Shown here: positions 1 to 10,029 of the stretch, one piece after another
How positions within the stretch are numbered: position 1 is the first letter of the stretch
Layout: each line of letters opens with the position of its first letter
NCBI GenBank assembly: GCA_907164885.2
Contig: OU015492.1
Span: 208,094,637 to 208,158,636, forward strand
DNA: 64,000 nt
Direction of reading: 5' to 3'
Source: Dolomedes plantarius
Lineage: Eukaryota > Arthropoda > Arachnida > Araneae > Dolomedidae
Program-made: the position numbers and the translations under genes
Notes under the pieces: model-generated
Told to the model about the DNA's origin: nothing
Databases searched by the model: none
Seen by the model: only the letters and a program-made list of their open reading frames with translations

Positions 1-441
1 CAGTCCTTTACACTCCAGTCTCTGTGCTCTCTTGCACAGGCAAGACGTGCAGCCCGATGGCGAGTATAGAGCAATGGTACTCTCGTAGGTCGACGGCTCC
101 CGAAACCCATACGGTGAAGCGAGCGTTGCACAGTCCGTTTACTGACTGTACGCCTGGCACCGTCATTAAACTGGGTGGTAATTTGAGCTAATGTTTGGCT
201 TCGCTGGCTACGTACAATACGCCTGAGCCGTCTCTCACCACGCACTGTCAAGGCTAATTGTCCTTTGCAGTTTGCCCGATCGCTAATTTTTTCCACCATC
301 CATGTATTCTTGGTATACTCTTGACACTGTCGACCTTGAAAATCCTAGCTGTCTGACGATTTCGGAAATTGAATGGCCCATGCGTCGCGCACCTACGATT
401 TGTCCGCGATCGAAGGCGTCTAAATCAGGCAGTTTACCCAT
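1..441 (-). pseudogene. Tc1-like transposase, N-terminal half, frameshifted
   Basis: Read leftwards from an ATG at 441 the product begins MGKLPDLDAFDRGQIV and continues through a helix-turn-helix (HSISEIVRQLGFSRSTVSRV), the usual start of a Tc1-family transposase, the enzyme that cuts and pastes its own element at TA sites. At about 285-292 a run of A on the coding strand is one base short and the frame breaks. In the next frame the protein resumes (DRANCKGQLALTVRGERRLR...) through the second DNA-binding region and into the lead-in to the catalytic domain, where the window ends. The DDE catalytic residues would lie outside. The conserved text on both sides of the single frameshift points to a fairly young broken copy. 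Family assignment is from motif recognition; no terminal repeat was located on the right. Confidence 0.85.
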
Positions 442-2305
442 ACTGGAATTCCAACATCTATTTCAGAACAACCACAGTACGCGCTATATATGCAGTTACC
501 ACAGCGCCCTCACTTGCGCATACATGATGTGCAGCGCTACACAATTTGCATAGGCTTTGCTATCCCTAATTCAGTGGCACTTCAATGTATATATGAATCT
601 GGTGTGGAATAAATTCCGTCCAGGTGACATTAAAAACAACAACATAGTTTTATGATATTGGCCTGATAAAAAAATTGTTTTTTCATATGGATATCTAATT
701 TATTTGCAATTTTATTTACAGTTTTCATAACTACGTCCATTTTAAAAATGTGTCACTAAGAATATTCCCGAACGTAAACAGTGTACAGCCCTTTTGTATG
801 TACTTAATAACAAAGAATTTTAGCGCCACAGCAAAATTCCTTATTGTTTAGACTTTAGTGAAATATAAACAGTGTACCAATTTTCGTGCTAATATTTAAA
901 CGTTAGTTGTAGAGAGAACTGCACTTAATTTAAACTAGTCTGAAGAAAGTTTACACCTATTAGTGTGAAGTAATTCCAGAAACCCCCAAATGTATTAGTA
1001 GAGCATTTTTAAAAGAAAATATAATAGTAACGCATTAGTGCATCCTTTCTATTTTAAAACATAGATGGCACATATTTCTTTTATGATTATCATTTTTATG
1101 ATACCCATCCTGAAAATACATTTTAAGTGGTACCTCTCCGTTGAATTATCGAACATTTTCCTACCTCAGAGGAATTTTTGAAATGCGTCAGTAAGATTTT
1201 CCGAAACATAAACCATGCACAGTCATTTTTGTTTGAAACAAATTGCTCAGTGTTATTTAAAATATTTCCTGTACATTAAGTAGTATTTATGCTGTAAAAT
1301 GCTATGCATATATTTTTGTATTTTTCAGCATTATGAATTCTATATTAATATGTTTTTACTATAAACCTGCTAAAATATAACAAGCATGCTGTTAATATTT
1401 ATGTCGTACTAGACTCTAGTACTAGAGACATATATACTTAATGTAAGAAAAATGAGATTAATACAGCTTTAATACTCTCTTATTTTTATATATATTAGAA
1501 AATTGCCTGAATAAAATAGATCACAAGAAAAATCTTCAAATAAAACGGATTACAAAAATATAATTAAAAAACTGTTGAATATTTCCGAATCGAATTTAAA
1601 AGTTCACTGACATCTTTCCCATAATCCCAATTAAAAAGTAGTATCTTATTTTCTTCAAAGATTTACTTGATAGCTTCACTTGTCAGATGCGTTTTAAAAA
1701 TCCTGACTAAAATTATTCCTGAACATAAACCATTTACATAATAAATATAACTAAAATATAGTGTTTAAAAATATTTAATCAGATTAAATTTAATTGAATA
1801 AAATATATTCCTGAGTCAAGAAACCAAAATTTTCCAGATGTAACTAATGAATTTTCTCAACCAAATGTGAAACAGTCTATGCTACTACAGAAATACACAT
1901 GAGCTATTCTCCCGCAGTTCATGGTTTCGGAATTAAAAATACAAAGATATACAAATTTAATTTAAAATCTCACACTTTAATACATTGTTCATAATGATGC
2001 CCAAAATTTCATTGACATAATTTACAATAATTCTGGAATTTCAAAAAATGTCGATTCTTAGAATACATATATTTTTTTCTAATAGCTGCTTTCCACTGCA
2101 CATTTAGATACAATGAATAATACCCTCAAAATATGTTGAAAATTTTTTGAAATATTTCTTCTGCCAAAATATATTGTATAATGTCAACATAATATCGGAC
2201 ACTTAAAAGATCTCAAATGGATTGGTAAGCTTATTGTGGTCATGTTTTACTGATTGAAATTAAGTTGTTGTTACATAAAGCAATTTTTGGAACACTAATT
2301 CATTA
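442..2305. other. AT-rich DNA without a gene; faint spaced repeats
   Basis: No convincing coding region. The part up to about 660 may be the non-coding end of the Tc1 element on its left. Related strings recur near 752-790, 855-880, 1188-1225 and 1705-1740; each reads roughly as an A/T-rich lead, then cccgaac or ccgaaac, then (g/a)taaac(a/c)(g/a)tgtaca. This suggests a very old, diverged repeat array. Confidence 0.4.
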
Positions 2306-2525
2306 CACTTTGCAGCCGAGAATCCTGGCCATTTATTTAAGCAGGCAGCGTATGGGTGGCCAGCATTGTCCCCTACAAGCCAGTCCTGTAATTTAGAACC
2401 CAGTCAAGTACCAAGACCGAAACACTTGACCCCGCACCTCCAGAGGTAAATTTGAGAACTTGGAGGACTCTGCAGCCACGACGAATTTAACGTGCACCAG
2501 CCGCTATTAGTGTACACGGCAAATG
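2306..2525 (-). repeat. SINE-like 3' portion
   Basis: Read on the minus strand, this block contains TAGGGGACAATGCTGG and later AAATAAATGGCCAGG. The same pair, in the same order and at similar spacing, lies in the tails of the two tRNA-headed SINEs at 21291-21518 and 19337-19553. No tRNA-like head with A and B boxes is visible here, so it is either a 5'-truncated SINE or a different head fused to the same tail. The block is clearly richer in G+C than its surroundings. Confidence 0.5.
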
Positions 2526-2616
2526 AAATTAAGCATTTTTATTCTACTTGAGTGATGCAAAATTAAATCGGATGAATTAAGGGAAAGTGGCTTATGTTTC
2601 TTATTCTTTTACATAT

Positions 2617-3486
2617 TGTAAGAATCCTTTACGACCTTTCCGAATAAATCACCCAATCAGCCGGACCTCCCTCAGCAGGTGACCTGCGAACAGTTCTTTA
2701 GATCGGCGTCAAGGTGTCTGGAAGCAGAGAATAGTGTTGTGCCTAGCCGCCACCACTGGTAGGACGTGAACTAATGGCTATTCCGACATGTACAAATGGT
2801 TTTCTGATCAGCTGATTTATAAGAGCCGACCACATGGCTACGTCGTCGAGCGAATCATGGCCAACGAACATGACATCACAAATTGGGCCAGCCAACCTAA
2901 AAATGTGCAGTCACGTGACCGGAAGCGCGAGTGCCAACGCCGGGAGAAGAAATCCAGTTTTTTGGGGCAGACTTGGTCGAGACTCTCATCCAGAGCACCT
3001 TTCGTCTCAGAGGTCCTGGAGCGACCGACTTTATCCTGAAGTATTTTTATTTCAGAGCATCCCGCTCTAAGCTTCTCGTCAGCTAGAATATTTCACCCTG
3101 AAGTATTCCTATTTCAGAGCATCCTGCTCTACAGTCTTCTGTTAGCCCGTTACTTCATCAAGTTATATTTATATTTCAGAGCAGCCCGCTCTATAAGCTC
3201 CTCGGCAGCTAGAACTTTCTCTTACAAAGTTACTCTATTTTCAGAGCTGTATGCTCTAGAGGCTGTGTACCGTCTTTACAGTTTCAGTTGTGACTGTACT
3301 TGCCAACATCTTCTCATCGGAATTATTTGGCTATTAAGAAAGCCAGTCCCCTCTATGTCTAGAGGTAGATCAACAAATTTGTAAATAGTTGTAAAAAAAT
3401 TCCGGCTTAAATTTAATAAAATTGTATTTTAATGTAGTATACTGACTCTGAACATTTTTAGCTACCCGGAGTCTTAAGTTATCACA
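2617..3486 (+). mobile_element. Solo LTR of a retrotransposon
   Basis: The 870-bp block starts TGTAAGAATCC and ends TTATCACA, giving the canonical TGT...ACA ends, and is flanked by the 4-bp direct repeat ATAT at 2613-2616 and 3487-3490. Inside are a TATA-like box (tttataagagc, about 2814), a long GC-richer leader, four tandem 62-65-bp hairpin units, and an AATAAA signal near 3411. No gag or pol lies on either side, so it is best explained as a solo LTR left by LTR-LTR recombination. The 4-bp duplication and TG/CA ends fit Ty3/gypsy. Orientation follows the TATA-to-polyA order. Confidence 0.8.
3026..3262 (+). repeat. Four tandem ~62-bp units, each with an AGAGC/GCTCT hairpin
   Basis: The hairpins lie at 3054-3068, 3116-3130, 3178-3192 and 3243-3257, so spacing is 62, 62 and 65 bp. 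Every unit has the 5-bp stem AGAGC...GCTCT, while the five-base loops differ (ATCCC, ATCCT, AGCCC, TGTAT). The upstream tract (tatttcag or attttcag) is also kept. They sit downstream of the TATA-like box and would be transcribed. Confidence 0.85.
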
Positions 3487-3536
3487 ATATGTATCATGAT
3501 TTCATTATATATGTACACAGAATACACACCTATGTA

Positions 3537-4837
3537 TACATTCTATAACAAAAAAAAAAAAATAAAACATCGACGCACTAAGAATTTGTCCAACTGTAAT
3601 GAAATCTCTTTTCAACCATATTTTGACAGGCAAAGGATTAAAATTTAGTGTCCAAAGAACAATTAGCTGGAGGTTCAGCTCATCAGAACTGCGCATCCAA
3701 AAAGTATAAGCAGCGATTCTCGATCTGATGTTCAAAATATCTTTTGCATTTCGACTGCGGATATATTACGTCGACTGTCGCAATGCCTCGCTAGAAGATC
3801 CGTACTCATTTTGATCATATTTAAAAGATGTCGTGAAATTGGATTGGAAGAAGCTGGTTGGGCAAATCGAATTATAGCTCGACATCTGACGCAACGAATA
3901 GAAGGATACTGGCAAGAGTGGGTCCAGAACGGCAGATTTAAGCGCCAGAATGGCCGCGGTCGACCTAGGACAACAACAGAATGGGAAGACAGAGCGATTG
4001 TAAGATCGTCTGCACGGATTCGGCGTTATCAAAAATGCGGCGTGTGCGGCGCACACACGTATCTGAAACGGCCATTGACACATGACTGAGAGAGCGAAAT
4101 CTACGACCATTACGCCACTTACCCCTCACGCATGCACCCTGTCAAGTCAGATTACAGTCGTGCTTAAATCGATCAAATTCGAACCGCGTTGATTGGGGAC
4201 GTATAGTCTTTAATGACGACTCTCGTTTCCAACTGTGTTCTGACAACCATCGAAGACGTGTCTGGAGGCGCCCATGGCAGCGTGAGGAATACTCACTGAG
4301 TATCCTCCCTTACTATCGCTCGCCCCACATGCCCACAACAGGGCGTTATGGTCTGGAGTGCCGTTTCCTTTGATAGCCGGACGGTTTTGGTAGTCATTAG
4401 TGACACACTTACAGCACAGCGGTACGTAGACGACATTCTACGGTACGTGTTTCTATGAATTGTGTTCAAGTTTGTCGAACACTTACTTGCCCACATAGAT
4501 CGTCTGATGTCTCTCCAATAGAACACATTTGGCATGTGGTGAAGGCAATTGCAACTAACTCGTAATGTTGCCGATATATCCCTACAGTAGGAGACAATTT
4601 GGCAAGAAATCCCGCAGGATATCATCCTGTAACTTTATCAGTTTATGCCATGCCGGGTGGCAGTTTGCATCCAGTCCAGAGGTGGACCAACGCGGCATTG
4701 ATTTCATTATTTTTTAACTATCAAACTGTGGGAAAAATTAAGTTATTCTGAAATTTAAATCTTTTTTGTGTGTGCATCCACTTCATATTCATCAAATCCT
4801 TCTTGGTGCGTTGATTTTTTTTTTGTTATAGAGTGTA
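3537..4837 (+). mobile_element. Tc1-like DNA transposon, degraded
   Basis: The two ends are inverted copies: the left reads attctataacaaaaaaaa then atcgacgcactaagaa, and the right reads ttcttggtgcgttgat, then a T run, then gttatagagtgta. TA dinucleotides border both ends, as expected for Tc1/mariner. The roughly 1.3-kb length is normal for the family. The interior carries a badly decayed transposase on the plus strand. The ends resemble those of the Tc1 family at 12.3 and 16.5 kb (shared gcgcac/gcgcta, aagaa core), so they are probably related subfamilies. Confidence 0.8.
3783..4690 (+). pseudogene. Tc1-like transposase relic
   Basis: Starting at the ATG at 3783 a stop follows almost at once (MPR*). 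In shifting frames one can read the DNA-binding part (IGLEEAGWANRIIARHL, then GRGRPRTTT), the region of the first catalytic aspartate (IVFNDDSRF, about 4205-4230) and the region of the third acidic residue (SPIEHIWHVV, about 4511-4540). The segment that normally holds the second catalytic aspartate (DNARPH-like) is missing between about 4450 and 4495, so there is an internal deletion as well as several frameshifts and stops. It cannot make active enzyme. A plausible length for an intact relative is about 340 residues. Confidence 0.75.
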
Positions 4838-4843
4838 TATATG

Positions 4844-4849
<6 letters not shown>

Positions 4850-4905
<56 letters not shown>
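4850..4905. repeat. (TA)n microsatellite
   Basis: Uninterrupted TA repeat that runs directly into the TG end of the solo LTR at 4906. Confidence 0.95.
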
Positions 4906-4912
<7 letters not shown>

Positions 4913-5592
4913 AATTTCAAACATTTTCGTTATCGTTAAAAATGCCAATCGAAAATTCTTTCATCCTTTTACAATAAAGCATTATCCCTCAATTTGACCC
5001 GAAATAACATAGTAGATTTTCCCAGAAGTCCATGCGCCGACAGAGCTTATGTAATGCAGAAAGTTCGAGAATCATGACCTCATGTGGCGTGATGAGGTCA
5101 GGTGTCTATTTTAACCAATAAAAAGTTCAGCGTGCCTTTACCCTTTCGAGATCTGAGCGTCCCTTCGAGGCCTTTGTGTGTTTGCCATGGGATTGGTAGG
5201 ATGTAAGAATTAAGCACGCTGCGTCCTTTTGTCTTGTATATGTGTTCCGGCAAACTCCGGAATAATTCATTTTGCCCTGATTAATGCACAGAAATGACTA
5301 TGTGTAATTTAATGTAAAGAAGGTATGGTGTTCCCCGGAAGTTCCAAGAAATAAAATATTCGTCGTGATGAAATATACCGGATCAAGGAAGAGGACGTAA
5401 CCACCCCTCTTCCTTGATCCGGATTAGTGTTGTGTTAATTCCTCACTACTACCTAACAGACGTTTATTTGAATCCCTCTGGTCTATTTTTTCCTCTTCAT
5501 ATGCCTTCCTACCTTGAGCCATGACTACAGAACTGTCTGGAATATCACGATTTCCCTATCCTGATGTTCATCGCCACCGTTAACATTACACA
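4906..5592 (+). mobile_element. Solo LTR related to the 58.8-kb gypsy LTR
   Basis: It begins TGAAATAAATTTCAAAC immediately after a (TA)n tract and ends CATTACACA; TATA at 4902-4905 and 5593-5596 forms a 4-bp target duplication. The 5'-most 20 bases and a central block (cacctcat or gacctcat ... ttttaaccaataraagttcag) match the LTR at 58776-59396. The total of 687 bp is close to that LTR's 621 bp. AATAAA is near 5350. No coding sequence follows, so it is interpreted as a solo LTR. A perfect inverted pair TGACCTCA/TGAGGTCA sits at 5075-5082 and 5093-5100. Confidence 0.75.
5378..5422 (+). other. Perfect 17-bp stem-loop inside the solo LTR
   Basis: CCGGATCAAGGAAGAGG (5378-5394) is exactly complementary to 5406-5422, with an 11-base loop. 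It lies just downstream of the AATAAA at about 5350 and is absent from the related LTR at 58.8 kb. Confidence 0.9.
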
Positions 5593-5991
5593 TATATATA
5601 TATATGTGTGTGTGTGTGTGGTTATAAAATGTAATAAAGCAATATAAGCATCTCACCTTATGACACATACGTATAATCGCAGCATATTTTTAAAAACAAT
5701 ACAACAGTTGAAATAAAAATTTTGAAAGTTGTAGCGTGCAATCATAATATGTTTGTTACTTTGTTAGAATTTCAGAAATTTCTAGAAATACTTTACAGGC
5801 CGAGTGAATTAGAATGTGTTAAAAAAATTTCCCTTACATTTTTCTTTAAATCTTGAGGAAGTAATAAATTTTTCCACCCAGATTATCGTATGAATCTAAA
5901 TCATATTTTCGAAGAAATTATCATATATGCTTATAGAATTTCTATTCGATATTTTTGAAAATTCAAGTATAACAATCATCATTTAAAATTT
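5593..5991. other. Short TA/TG microsatellite, then plain AT-rich DNA
   Basis: A (TA)n(TG)n tract occupies 5593-5620. Nothing else is recognised. Confidence 0.6.
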
Positions 5992-6505
5992 TGTAGGGTT
6001 CGCGTGTTGCTCAGATACAAATTTCTGGTAGCTTTGCAGTGCAGGCCAGTCGAAGTGAGTTCGGAGCAGGTGCCTCGTCTATTTAAGTGACACACGCTGA
6101 GTTGGCAAGAGCCCAAGAAGGGAGTGGAGATTTGTACGGTAGTGCCTTACGCTATTAGTAGAGATACGAAAGAGTCGAGAAAAGTTAGATTGAAGGTGAT
6201 AGCGGTATTTAACTGATAGAGCACGTATTAGTATTTAGCCTAGGTGGCTGCACGATTTCGATAGTTATTTCAGAGCCCGATGGTTACGGGTATTGTTAGT
6301 GACCGTATATTCTGCCTGAAAGGGTTCGTTACGGCTTTAAAGTTCAGTTTCTTCGTACCACAAGTTGCGGTACTGTTGTGTTATTATTTGAAGCCCCAAG
6401 TCCGTCTATGTTAGTCTACCTCTACGTAGAAAATAAAGGAATTAGTTATATTTTTGCCTATTACTTTATAGTGTGCCTGGACCGTTAGAGGATTCACAGG
6501 GTACA
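5992..6505 (+). mobile_element. LTR-like block, ends uncertain
   Basis: It starts TGTAGGGTTCGCG and ends near CACAGGGTACA. It contains a TATTTAAG TATA-like box (about 6078), a tract TTATTTCAGAGC (about 6265) like that in the hairpin units of the 2.6-kb LTR, a phrase (ccgtctatgttagtctacctctacgtag) echoing the end of that LTR, and AATAAA at about 6434. It is GC-richer than its flanks. I could not find a target duplication, so both ends are provisional. Confidence 0.45.
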
Positions 6506-7101
6506 TAAGAAACAGAACCATATAATTTCCTTTCATGAGTTATACATGGTGAGGAACAATTAATGAGTTGTAAATTTATGGTTTAATGCGATAACTAGCG
6601 ACACATATTCTCATTAAATTACCAGTGGGTTTAATAAATTCATTACGAATATCATAATTGAAATGGTTGTAAAAATCATTTTTTGTTTGGAGATATACAG
6701 CAACAATTCTAATCCATATTTTTCGTTAAACAAATTTTCATTGCCTTGATTTGCCATAAATAGAATTTTTCCCATAGATGTTTGAGACTAACTAAAACGT
6801 GTTAATTAGAACAAAAAAAAAATTTAACAGAAAAATATGTTAGTCTTCATTTAGTTTTAAGAGCAAAATATTTTAATCCCAAAACTGAAGTACTTTTATT
6901 CATAAAAATGAAACATATTCTAGGTCACTGCTGAATAAATTGAATTATGTTCGTAAGGGTATTAAGAAAATCACCCTTTTATTAAAAGTACTTTTAGATA
7001 TAAATATGGAACTTAGAATATGTAAAAATATACTTTTAACCCATGGGACCTAAATATTCGGGATTTAAGGTTTCAAACATATCATCCACTGAATATCTAT
7101 G

Positions 7102-7104
<3 letters not shown>
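6506..7104. other. AT-rich DNA, nothing recognised
   Basis: No coding potential or clear repeat was seen on either strand. Confidence 0.5.

Positions 7105-7190
<86 letters not shown>
7105..7190. repeat. (TA)n microsatellite
   Basis: A perfect TA tract of about 43 units. It supplies the TA target duplication of the element that starts at 7192. Confidence 0.95.
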
Positions 7191-7191
<1 letters not shown>

Positions 7192-7193
<2 letters not shown>

Positions 7194-8670
7194 GGGTGGC
7201 CATAATTAAACTGACAGTGCTCACAGTGTTCTGTAGCGCGATCTATTTGCGAGAATGACGCCACAAATTTTTAGGAAGATTAAACAAGACGGGGGGGACG
7301 AAGGATTCCGCAAAAAAATAAATTAGTTCCAAAAGTCACCGCTAGGGGAGTATTTGGCGCTGTGTAATAGAAAATAGAGTGTTAACAAATGCAAATTAAT
7401 ACGGAATAAAATTACCTTTTATTATGCACATTTTCTTATTTAGTTCAAGTGCAATATGGCAACACTTTTAAAAAAGCGTAAAATCTACATAAACACCGAT
7501 AAAGTCTCGTGATCTGCAATATCACGTATGCTGAGCAGAAGAAGAAGTTCTTTATTCAAATTTCACGTTACATCCATTGGCACAGTGCCAGCTGCTGGGG
7601 TTTTAAAAGGCAATGTGTTACGTTTCGAATCAATCGGATTGAAAGTTTATGTTCAATGTCTCCTTCTTTAGTCGAGCGTGCGTTACTGGTCAAATTCTTT
7701 TACCTCAACCAGTACAACCCGTCAGCCGCTCATCGTGCTTTTAGAACCCACAAACAAATGCGTAAAGGTAACGGTCCTGTGTCAGTTAATGGGCTAAGTG
7801 CAATGGTTGCGACGTTTGAGAAAACAGGTTCTCTGAAGGTTCAGTCAGGCAGAGGACGAAAACCTGTACCACAGGATACAATCGAAGCAGTTGCCACGGC
7901 GATTGTCGACAGAGGACCAGACAATATTGCTGCCACATCTAGCGCTCGTGGATTAGCTCGGAATTTGGATATGCCTTACAGTACGGTATGGAAAATCTCA
8001 CGAAAGATTATCAACTTCTATCCGTACAAGATCAGCCGTGTACAGGAGTTACTGTACCCCGACCATGATAAGCGATTGACTTTTGCTCTCACCTTTCTTG
8101 CCAGAATGGAGGTGGATGATGCTTGGCCGTGGAAAATCTTATGGGGAGACAAGGCCCACTTTTACCTTCATGGAACTGTGAATACCCAGAACTGCCGAAT
8201 TTGGGATGACAAATCACCACATGCAGTCACAGACCACATGCAGTAACACATTGCCTTTTAAAACCCAAGCAGCTGGCAATGTGCCAATGGATGTAACGTG
8301 AAATTTGAATAAAGAACTTCTTCTTCTGCTCAGCGTACGTGATATTGCAGATCACGAGACTTTATCGGTGTTTATGTAGATTTTACGCTTTTTTAAAAGT
8401 GTTGCCATATTGCACTTGAACTAAATAAGAAAATGTGCATAATAAAAGGTAATTTTATTCCGTATTAATTTGCATTTGTTAACACTCTATTTTCTATTAC
8501 ACAGCGCCAAATACTCCCCTAGCGGTGACTTTTGGAACTAATTTTTTTTTTCGCTGAATCCTTCGTCCCCCCGTCTTGTTTAATCTTCCTACAAAATGTG
8601 GCATCATTCTCGCAAATAGATCGCGCTACAGAACACTGTGAGCACTGTCAGTTTAATTATGGCCACCCGG
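7192..8670 (+). mobile_element. Mariner/Tc1-like element with ~430-bp terminal inverted repeats
   Basis: The left arm (7192-7620) and the right arm (8244-8670) are near-identical inverted copies, starting CCGGGTGGCCATAATTAAAC and ending with its complement. TA flanks both sides (7190-7191, 8671-8672). Arms of this length are exceptional, since Tc1/mariner inverted repeats are usually 20-200 bp. Only about 620 bp separates them, filled by the 5' part of a transposase gene. The whole looks like an internal-deletion derivative. It sits inside a TA tract and is followed at once by a second palindromic element. Confidence 0.9.
7656..8246 (+). pseudogene. Mariner-like transposase, C-terminally truncated
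   Basis: From the ATG at 7656 about 196 residues are open: MSPSLVERALLVKFFYLNQ with an N-terminal helix-turn-helix, a GSLKVQSGRGRKP linker typical of the second DNA-binding unit, and RGLARNLDMPYSTVWKI. It ends just after the first catalytic-aspartate motif (ILWGDKAHFYLHGTVNTQ, about residues 165-182). The frame then runs into the right inverted repeat and stops at 8244-8246, so the second and third catalytic acidic residues are missing. Relatives I know of are about 350 residues. The retained part could still bind the inverted repeats, acting as a potential competitor rather than an enzyme; that is inference. An in-frame ATG further upstream lies inside the left arm. Confidence 0.8.
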
Positions 8671-8689
8671 TATATATATATATACCGGG

Positions 8690-8729
8690 TTCGATTACGA
8701 GTTCAAGGTGATTTCATAATTGATACTTG

Positions 8730-8777
<48 letters not shown>

Positions 8778-8781
8778 CTTG

Positions 8782-8825
<44 letters not shown>

Positions 8826-8829
8826 CTTG

Positions 8830-8875
<46 letters not shown>

Positions 8876-8915
8876 CAAGTATCAAAAATGAAATCACCTT
8901 GAACTCGTAATCGAA
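8690..8915. mobile_element. Small fold-back element with (TA)n-containing tandem core
   Basis: The left arm, 8690-8733, begins TTCGATTACGAGTTCAAGG. The right arm, 8871-8915, is its inverted copy with few differences. The core is three tandem units of about 50 bp, each made of (TA)n followed by TTACTTGAAT. It has no coding capacity and is classed as a MITE or fold-back element. Confidence 0.8.
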
Positions 8916-9317
8916 GATACTACTGCAATAATACTGTTAACATATGACAGATGCAGTGTTATTAAATGCACAACTGTTTTGGTCTTTGATGGGATAGACA
9001 TTGAAAAAGTTATCTTTCTTTTTCGATATCATATTTTCTCTGACACTTTTATGGTTTTTCTCCGATTTGTTTTCACTATCACATATTTTCTACTTTTTGC
9101 TGCATTCAGCTTATTTTTTCTCTGGCAAATTTAAGTTTAGACATTGCTAAACTTGATGTAGAGAACCTGTGAAACATTCAAACTAAACACTGGCATGATT
9201 TAAAATTCTGCATTTTAAATAATGCCAATGCATAAAGTGATTAACATATAATTAATAAATGATCAGATAATTAATTAACAAATGAATAAGATAATTAACA
9301 AATGAACTGAAGTTGTT
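8916..9317. other. AT-rich DNA with short local repeats
   Basis: Near 9240-9305 the string gataattaa...caaatga occurs twice in tandem. If 9318-9488 is a real exon, this stretch would be its 3' UTR or flank. Confidence 0.4.
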
Positions 9318-9488
9318 TTAAGGAAGGTGCATCTCGTGAAATGGCAAGAATTCGTCCAGGACGTCACCTGGTGGAGGAAATTTCGTAAATCTCTCTATCT
9401 GTCGCTCCTGGGGGTGCTCGGTCAAAATTGTGATAGCATTAGAGTGTGGTGTTGGTTCATCTGTACGGTGTCCCCATTGAAAGATTAT
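9318..9488 (-). CDS. Possible terminal exon of an unidentified host gene
   Basis: On the minus strand a good 3' splice site (pyrimidine-rich TTTGTCTTATTTTTACAG, ending at 9489) is followed by exactly 57 in-frame codons, 56 amino acids and a TAA stop at 9318-9320. The peptide starts IIFQWGHRTDEPTPHSN and ends LDEFLPFHEMHLP. It is charged and proline-rich, with codon use more G/C-ending than its AT-rich surroundings, which is why I prefer it over a chance open frame. A phase-0 intron would precede it. I do not recognise the protein, and no upstream exon could be identified to its right. Alternatives are a chance frame or a relic of a mobile element. Confidence 0.45.
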   Translation of the reverse strand: MIFQWGHRTDEPTPHSNAITILTEHPQERQIERFTKFPPPGDVLDEFLPFHEMHLP

Positions 9489-9489
9489 C

Positions 9490-10029
9490 TGTAAAAATAA
9501 GACAAACAATAAGAAGGTATATAGACCATATAGTGTATCTACAGGTTTCAAGGTCATTTGTGTGCAAAATTTGAAGGCTAAAATACCAGAAAAATTTAGG
9601 GCTTAAAATTGTGCAAAAAGCGTTGATCGTTATATAGTTTTTTCGATATGCTACATCTTGCAAATATATGAGCAGATAGTAATTGAATGAAATAATTTAG
9701 AGTTTGTGGTAAGCATAAAGCAACTAATCATATTTTATCTTACCATGCTTATTTAATAAGGAAATAAATTCGGCCAAATGATATATCATGTAAAGTAGAT
9801 TCGATTTTTTTTATTGGTAATCTCTTATTAGTATCACTAATACAGGAGGCTTCTAAGGAATTCTCTGTCGTTTCAAATTGAGGTGATAAATATTTTCGCT
9901 TCAGTGTAAAATATAGAACTAACACATTGTGACTAATTAATCTTGTGGTTTCTGACGTATTGAATCAAAATTAACTCCCCTGGTTTAAATAAATCGCCGT
10001 TTTAAGAAGAAAAAGCACCTTATGCAAAT
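9490..10029. other. AT-rich DNA, nothing recognised
   Basis: It would be intronic if the exon at 9318-9488 is real. No feature seen. Confidence 0.4.

Noticed and set aside
2788..3070. Two overlapping 78-83-codon frames in the 2.6-kb LTR
   Set aside because: They lie in LTR leader sequence, overlap in different frames and end in the hairpin repeat; no protein-like conservation.
5075..5100. TGACCTCA/TGAGGTCA as a nuclear-receptor element
   Set aside because: Real as an inverted repeat, but half-site spacing is unusual and the related LTR does not keep it.
7036..7258. Open frames made of repeated Tyr-Ile (here and at about 21055-21638, 23337-23621, 25030-25269, 36850-37077)
   Set aside because: They are translations of (TA)n tracts, open in both strands because the repeat contains no stop in those frames.
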